From: Ensifer sp. MPMI2T
GTDB lineage: Bacteria > Pseudomonadota > Alphaproteobacteria > Rhizobiales > Rhizobiaceae
Length of the DNA stretch: 64,000 bases
Assembly: GCF_004827385.1 (NCBI RefSeq)
Contig: NZ_SRXN01000005.1
Coordinates: forward strand, 186,001-250,000
Direction of reading: 5' to 3'
Position numbers and translations under genes: made by a program
The notes under the pieces: generated by a model
Database searches by the model: none
Seen by the model: the letters and a program-made list of their open reading frames with translations, nothing else
What the model was told of the DNA's origin: nothing
Shown: positions 60,110-64,000 of the stretch, in pieces
Position numbering within the stretch: position 1 is the stretch's first letter
How the letters are laid out: every line of letters begins with the position of its first letter

Positions 60110-61201
60110 GTGGGAACTATCGTTGAGCGCAAGAAGGCCGATGGCTCGGTCGTCTACGTAGCGCAGATACTGCTTAAACAGAAGGGGAAGATTGTGTTCC
60201 GAGAGGGACGCACCTTCAAGAGGCGGCCGGCAGCCAATGATTGGATTAAGGCGCGCGAGACGGAACTGAGGAAGCCCGGGGGGCTGGAAGCCGTTCATAA
60301 AAAGAAGGCCGAGACATTCAAACTGGCCGATCTCATCGACCGCTACGTCAATGAGCACGAGAAAGAGATGGGTCGTACCAAGGCACAGGTTCTCCGGGCG
60401 ATCAAAGAGTACGACTTGGCGGCTATGGACACCGCGGCGATCGAGAGCGGTCACATCTATGAGTTCGCCCGGACGCTTCACCAGAAGATGAAACCGCAAA
60501 CGGTGGCAAACTACCTTTCGCACCTCGGCGCCATCTTCGCGATCGCGCGGCCAGCGTGGGGCGTGTCCCTCAACGAACAGGCGATGAAGGATGCGATGGT
60601 CGTCTGCAAGAGAATGGGGATCACGTCGAAATCCCGCGAGCGCGACCGCCGCCCTACCCTCGAAGAGCTCGATACCCTTCTCACCCACTTCACGAATCGC
60701 TCGAAGCGCGCACCGCACTCGGCGCCGATGGTCGACATCATTTTGTTCGCTCTCTTCTCAACTCGCCGGCAGGAGGAAATCACCCGGATAACATGGGACG
60801 ATCTGGATGAGGACGGCAGCCGGATCATGGTCCGCGACATGAAGCATCCCGGGGAGAAGATTGGGAACGACCAATGGTGCGACCTCGTGCCGGAAGCGCT
60901 CGCGGTCGCTAAGCGCCAAGGCAAGAAGAAGGGGGGCCGGATCTTTCCTTACGGCACTGATGCCATCAGCGCTGCGTTCACCCGTGCCTGCCAGCTCCTT
61001 GGTATCAACGATCTGCGTTTTCACGATTTGCGGCACGAGGGGATTAGCCGGCTTGCCGAATTGGGGTGGTCGATTCCTCACATGGCCGCCGTCTCCGGCC
61101 ACCGCAGCTGGATCAGCCTCAAGCGATACTCGCACGTGCGGACGCGCACAGACAAATACGAGGGCTGGCAATGGCGGCCCGTCCCGGAGGCCGCTGAATG
61201 A
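60110..61201 (+). CDS. int: Tyrosine recombinase (site-specific integrase)
   Basis: A 363-residue phage-type integrase. N-terminal domain (about 1-75) is a DNA-binding module, then the core-binding SAM-like domain. The catalytic residues are Arg in FSTRRQEEITRI, His-x-x-Arg in FHDLRHEG, His in VSGHRSWISL and Tyr in KRYSHVRT. GTG 60110 is chosen because GGAGG lies five bases upstream; the open frame extends back into dusA sequence. It overlaps the next gene by four bases. Confidence 0.9.
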   Translation: MGTIVERKKADGSVVYVAQILLKQKGKIVFREGRTFKRRPAANDWIKARETELRKPGGLEAVHKKKAETFKLADLIDRYVNEHEKEMGRTKAQVLRAIKEYDLAAMDTAAIESGHIYEFARTLHQKMKPQTVANYLSHLGAIFAIARPAWGVSLNEQAMKDAMVVCKRMGITSKSRERDRRPTLEELDTLLTHFTNRSKRAPHSAPMVDIILFALFSTRRQEEITRITWDDLDEDGSRIMVRDMKHPGEKIGNDQWCDLVPEALAVAKRQGKKKGGRIFPYGTDAISAAFTRACQLLGINDLRFHDLRHEGISRLAELGWSIPHMAAVSGHRSWISLKRYSHVRTRTDKYEGWQWRPVPEAAE

Positions 61202-61563
61202 TCGGGGTCATTATCGTCTGCTCTGTCTTGACGGCTGTCGATGGCGACACGGTCAAGTGCGACGGGCAAAACATGCGCCTACTCGGCGGTGGCACCGTCG
61301 ACGAGCGAGGAATCGACACGCCTGAAATCGGCAGCCACGCGAAATGCCTGAAGGAGCGAAAGCTCGCGCTCATCGCCAAGCGACGGCTTGCCGATCTTCT
61401 GCGGGGGAAGGAAGTCAGGATCGAGGCAAAGGGAATGGACCGGTCTGATAGACCGCTCGTGAACCTCTATCTGCCCGATGGGCGCGAGGTTGGTCAGATC
61501 CTGTTGAGGGAAGGAACTGCCCGCGAATGGCGGCCGGGCCAGCGCAACGATTGGTGCGGTTAG
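61198..61563 (+). CDS. Small SNase-like (thermonuclease family) protein
   Basis: A 121-residue protein with a hydrophobic N-terminus (MIGVIIVCSVLTAV) that may be a signal or anchor. The OB-fold nuclease-like core has DGDTVKCDGQ, RLLGGGTVDERGIDTPEIG and RSDRPLVNLYLPDGREVG, ending early. The active-site set is only partly visible and the protein is shorter than the usual enzyme. It is coupled to the integrase gene and belongs to the island cargo. Confidence 0.75.
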   Translation: MIGVIIVCSVLTAVDGDTVKCDGQNMRLLGGGTVDERGIDTPEIGSHAKCLKERKLALIAKRRLADLLRGKEVRIEAKGMDRSDRPLVNLYLPDGREVGQILLREGTAREWRPGQRNDWCG

Positions 61564-61651
61564 GAAGCGCGTCAGCCCTCGCCTGGGGACGTGCTTGCGG
61601 TTGTGGCGAGCTTTGCTAGATTTCCCGAGGCAACGAACCGAGGGGAAGATA

Positions 61652-62326
61652 ATGATTACGTCCGCCCGCCTGTTGTGTCCCGGGATTTTCATCGCAGGCA
61701 TCGCATACGCATCAAGCGTGTTCGCACAGAACAGCGATCTTGGTGCGGCCCTTGCCCGGTTGGAAGGAACTCTCAACGTGCAGGCGCAGCCACACATGAA
61801 CGAGGGAAAGATAATTGGCTGTCAGTACGTGTTCGACGCGCTGATGCGCGACTGGAGCTACAGGCAAGGCGGGTATATCAAAGTCTCGGGATCAGTCGCC
61901 ATCATGGGCCTCGGCGGTAAGATCGGCACGACGGTGAAGGTTGTCGTGAACGAGATCGACCCAGCTACGATGACGACCACGCCATCGGCGCCAAGCAGGG
62001 TCTATCTGATCGGATCGGACTTCCGTACCAACGTCGACACGCTGGTGAGCTCGACGGAATCTGACGTCCCCGGCGGCCGCTTCTCCGTCTATCAGATGTC
62101 ACCGACAACCGAGATGATACTCGAGGCCATGCAGAACAATCGACTGACTGTTGCATTCAACCGTCGGGACGGCAAAACGGACCTGCAGTTACCCGTCGAA
62201 TTGGATGTTCTTTCGACCGACGACAACGGCAAACGCACGCGGTCTGAAAGAAACGGATCAGCATTTGCTCAGTGCATGTCTGTCGTTCTCAAAGAAGTCG
62301 ATGCTGCCCAAACGGCGCCGCAATGA
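61652..62326 (+). CDS. Uncharacterised exported protein
   Basis: A 224-residue protein with a signal peptide (MITSARLLCPGIFIAGIAYA, cleaved after VFA or similar). The mature part is mostly beta-like with no recognised domain. The start follows AGGGGA. It is an island gene of unknown function. Confidence 0.7.
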   Translation: MITSARLLCPGIFIAGIAYASSVFAQNSDLGAALARLEGTLNVQAQPHMNEGKIIGCQYVFDALMRDWSYRQGGYIKVSGSVAIMGLGGKIGTTVKVVVNEIDPATMTTTPSAPSRVYLIGSDFRTNVDTLVSSTESDVPGGRFSVYQMSPTTEMILEAMQNNRLTVAFNRRDGKTDLQLPVELDVLSTDDNGKRTRSERNGSAFAQCMSVVLKEVDAAQTAPQ

Positions 62327-62450
62327 AGCGCCGGCAGGCGTTCCTGCAGGGTATCGCCTTCGCGCGCTGGCCGCCGCGTGAAACGCCGTTGCAATTGCGC
62401 CGCGATACGGTAGAAGGCCTGCGTATTTCAATTTATAGGTTCATGATCAG

Positions 62451-63923
62451 TTGCTTCGAAAGCTGCAAAATCGGCTGAAACTACTTAGAGCTTCCGCACG
62501 CAGGTCGGTCGGTGCACATGCACAGAAGTCATCGGAAGATGCGGAGATCCGCGCCGTACTGAAATTGTATCGAGCAAAGCTAACCGGAGGTGCAGCCGGC
62601 GGCGTTCACTCTGCACAGGTCAGATTGGGAAAGCGCCGCGCGGCAAAGCACAAGTCTCGTACTGTGCTGAAATCTTTCAGCAAGGGAAACCGGCCGAATT
62701 TCCCGCTGCCGTTGCTGGCAGCTTCCCGATACAAAGACAACAAGCTGGCATGCGGCCTAAAGCCGGATCGTCGGGCTAGATGGGTTCCTGTTGTTCGCCG
62801 ACGCCCAGGGTTGCGCTACGAACAGATAGTCCTTGAAAACTTCAGCTTCATCGACCATCCACAACACACACTGAATAAGATCCTGGAGATCCTAGACTTT
62901 GAATGCAACGCAGTGGACGCGCAGCTCCATTTTGACGATCAGTATTGCGTAGACGTGGCGGCCTACCTGGTTCTTGCGGAGATGTGGCAAAGCCTCTCAC
63001 GGGTATTCCGCAAGGGGCGAATGACCGTCCCGATCCAAAAAGTGGTTGAAGCATTGGGCTTGCGTCGAGAACTCTCGATGAAATTTCCGGGCCTAGAGAA
63101 TGTCGACAACGTTTGGGCATTTCCCAAACGCTCTCGCAGACCCACCGGATCCTCGCGAGCTGTGAATCGGCAGTTGCAACCCCAATCGAGAGAGAAGGTC
63201 GCCGATGAGTTTTGCAACACCCTGGATCAGTGGCTCGACACGGCAGCTCAAGACTTGGAGTTAACCGATCAAGGGAAATCCAAATTCGCTCAGATAATTG
63301 GGGAGCTTCTTGACAACGCGGAGCGTCACAGTGATGCGCCCCGGAAGGATGGATCTTGGTCCACCGCCGCCTTCATGGCGAAACGAGTCGAAGGCGACAA
63401 AGACGTCTTCCGCTGCCACATGGGGTTCTTAAGCGTAGGGGCTTCGCTTGCAGAAAGCCTCGCGACGGCGCCGATCAAAATTCGCGCGCAAGTCAACAAG
63501 TACTGTGACCTTCATCCGTCTTGCGGCATAAGTCGTGACACACTTTCGACATTGGTTGCTTTGCAAGATGGTATCACGCGCGATGAGGCTGCTGCGGCCA
63601 ATGAGCGCGGTGGAGTAGGTTTACAAGATGTGTTAGAACTTATAAACGTCCTCGGCGTTACGCATACAGGAGGGCAAGAGCCGCGCATGACGATCGTCTC
63701 GGGGCGCTCTTGCATACGGATCAGAGCGCCATACCTAAAGGGTGCGAGAAGCGACGAAAATGGCCCGAGGGTGCTGTGGTTTAATGAACAGAACGACCCA
63801 AGCGTTGCGCCAGACTCAGATTATGTGTTCGACCTCGAAACCAAGTTTCCGGGCACGATTATCGGGTTAACCTTTGTCCTGAGTAAAGAAGACCTGATGG
63901 CGGTGGTAAATGCAGAAGATTGA
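62451..63923 (+). CDS. GHKL-type ATPase protein, N-terminal extension of unknown function
   Basis: A protein of up to 490 residues. The C-terminal half is a GHKL (histidine-kinase/Hsp90-like) ATPase domain with the N-box ELLDNAERHSDA near 285-296 and a Gly-rich ERGGVGLQDVLELI near 385. No phosphoacceptor histidine domain is seen. The middle part has QYCVDVAAYLVLAEM and GRMTVPIQKVVEALGLRREL. The start is uncertain (TTG at 62451 is the furthest upstream) and the true start may be later. It overlaps the following gene by 14 bases. Confidence 0.72.
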   Translation: MLRKLQNRLKLLRASARRSVGAHAQKSSEDAEIRAVLKLYRAKLTGGAAGGVHSAQVRLGKRRAAKHKSRTVLKSFSKGNRPNFPLPLLAASRYKDNKLACGLKPDRRARWVPVVRRRPGLRYEQIVLENFSFIDHPQHTLNKILEILDFECNAVDAQLHFDDQYCVDVAAYLVLAEMWQSLSRVFRKGRMTVPIQKVVEALGLRRELSMKFPGLENVDNVWAFPKRSRRPTGSSRAVNRQLQPQSREKVADEFCNTLDQWLDTAAQDLELTDQGKSKFAQIIGELLDNAERHSDAPRKDGSWSTAAFMAKRVEGDKDVFRCHMGFLSVGASLAESLATAPIKIRAQVNKYCDLHPSCGISRDTLSTLVALQDGITRDEAAAANERGGVGLQDVLELINVLGVTHTGGQEPRMTIVSGRSCIRIRAPYLKGARSDENGPRVLWFNEQNDPSVAPDSDYVFDLETKFPGTIIGLTFVLSKEDLMAVVNAED

Positions 63924-64000
63924 ACTGTTGGAGCTGACAGGCAACGGCGAGGTCCATAACTTATCGGGCCATGAGCGCGGCGTGGCTGCGCGCGCCAAAT
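63910..64000 (+). CDS. Probable STAS-like protein, 3' partial
   Basis: Begins MQKIELLELTGNGEVHNLSG and continues HERGVAARAK at the window edge. The segment NLSGHERGVAARAK is reminiscent of STAS-like (DUF4325) proteins, often paired with GHKL ATPases. The first 14 bases overlap the upstream gene, so it is translationally coupled. Only 30 codons are visible, so the call is tentative. Confidence 0.4.
   Translation, partial: MQKIELLELTGNGEVHNLSGHERGVAARAK

Larger units (their letters stand above)
59950..64000. mobile_element. Left end of a genomic island integrated at dusA
   Basis: A tyrosine integrase gene starts directly beside the 5' end of dusA, a recognised island and prophage insertion site. 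Downstream genes are accessory and unlike the housekeeping flank. The right end is outside the window, so the left boundary is approximate. Confidence 0.75.

Overview
The window looks like a chromosomal segment of a Sinorhizobium/Ensifer-type alphaproteobacterium. This rests on high GC content, the gene order (class II DAHP synthase, gor, rpiA, gph, L,D-transpeptidase, fumC), long MCPs, the Usg and DUF1289 families, and three families of rhizobial intergenic palindromic repeats. Assignment to genus is inference from gene content, without a database search.

Positions 1-14,500 are housekeeping: a partial winged-helix protein, a GFA-family protein, aroF, gor, a DUF2059 exported protein, rpiA, gph, an L,D-transpeptidase, fumC, a GGDEF protein, a PPOX flavoprotein, and a MarR regulator divergent from an alpha/beta hydrolase with two tandem operators between them. 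Positions 14,500-21,200 hold molybdenum-cofactor genes (moaA, mobA, mobB) around an MCP with a very large periplasmic domain and an EamA transporter. Positions 21,300-34,600 carry an OmpA-family protein with a Gln/Glu-rich minisatellite, an amino-acid ABC importer without its ATPase, usg, a TPR-methyltransferase, a 3-hydroxyisobutyrate dehydrogenase-like enzyme, DNA alkylation repair and uracil-DNA glycosylase-like proteins, an Lrp regulator, a nuclease-like protein, a PdhS/PleC-like histidine kinase and dgkA.

Positions 34,900-44,200 hold cobT and cobS, a DUF1289/aspartic protease pair, a two-gene ABC exporter, and a sulfide/persulfide operon: a BigR/SqrR-like ArsR repressor, two YeeE/YedE half-proteins and a TauE/SafE permease, with an adjacent ETHE1-like sulfur dioxygenase and a second TauE/SafE protein. 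Positions 44,200-53,400 hold an extensin-like lipoprotein, a triple-Kazal lipoprotein, an sCache MCP, a thioesterase, small membrane proteins and an unusually long uvrB containing an in-frame palindromic repeat.

Positions 53,400-57,800 are an accessory patch of lower GC. The standout is a two-gene operon: a DnaB-helicase-like domain with a mutated Walker A, fused to an Xre/MbcA/ParS-type antitoxin, followed with a 4-nt overlap by a RES-family toxin. It is bordered by a truncated second copy of a J-domain gene, whose intact copy lies 1.7 kb away. After a cold-shock gene comes dusA, whose 5' end is occupied by a tyrosine integrase. This marks a second island (about 59,950 to beyond the right edge) carrying a small thermonuclease-like protein, an exported protein, and a GHKL ATPase overlapping the start of a probable STAS-like gene. 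The RES/antitoxin-DnaB fusion is the best candidate for an undescribed system, and the GHKL-STAS pair is second.
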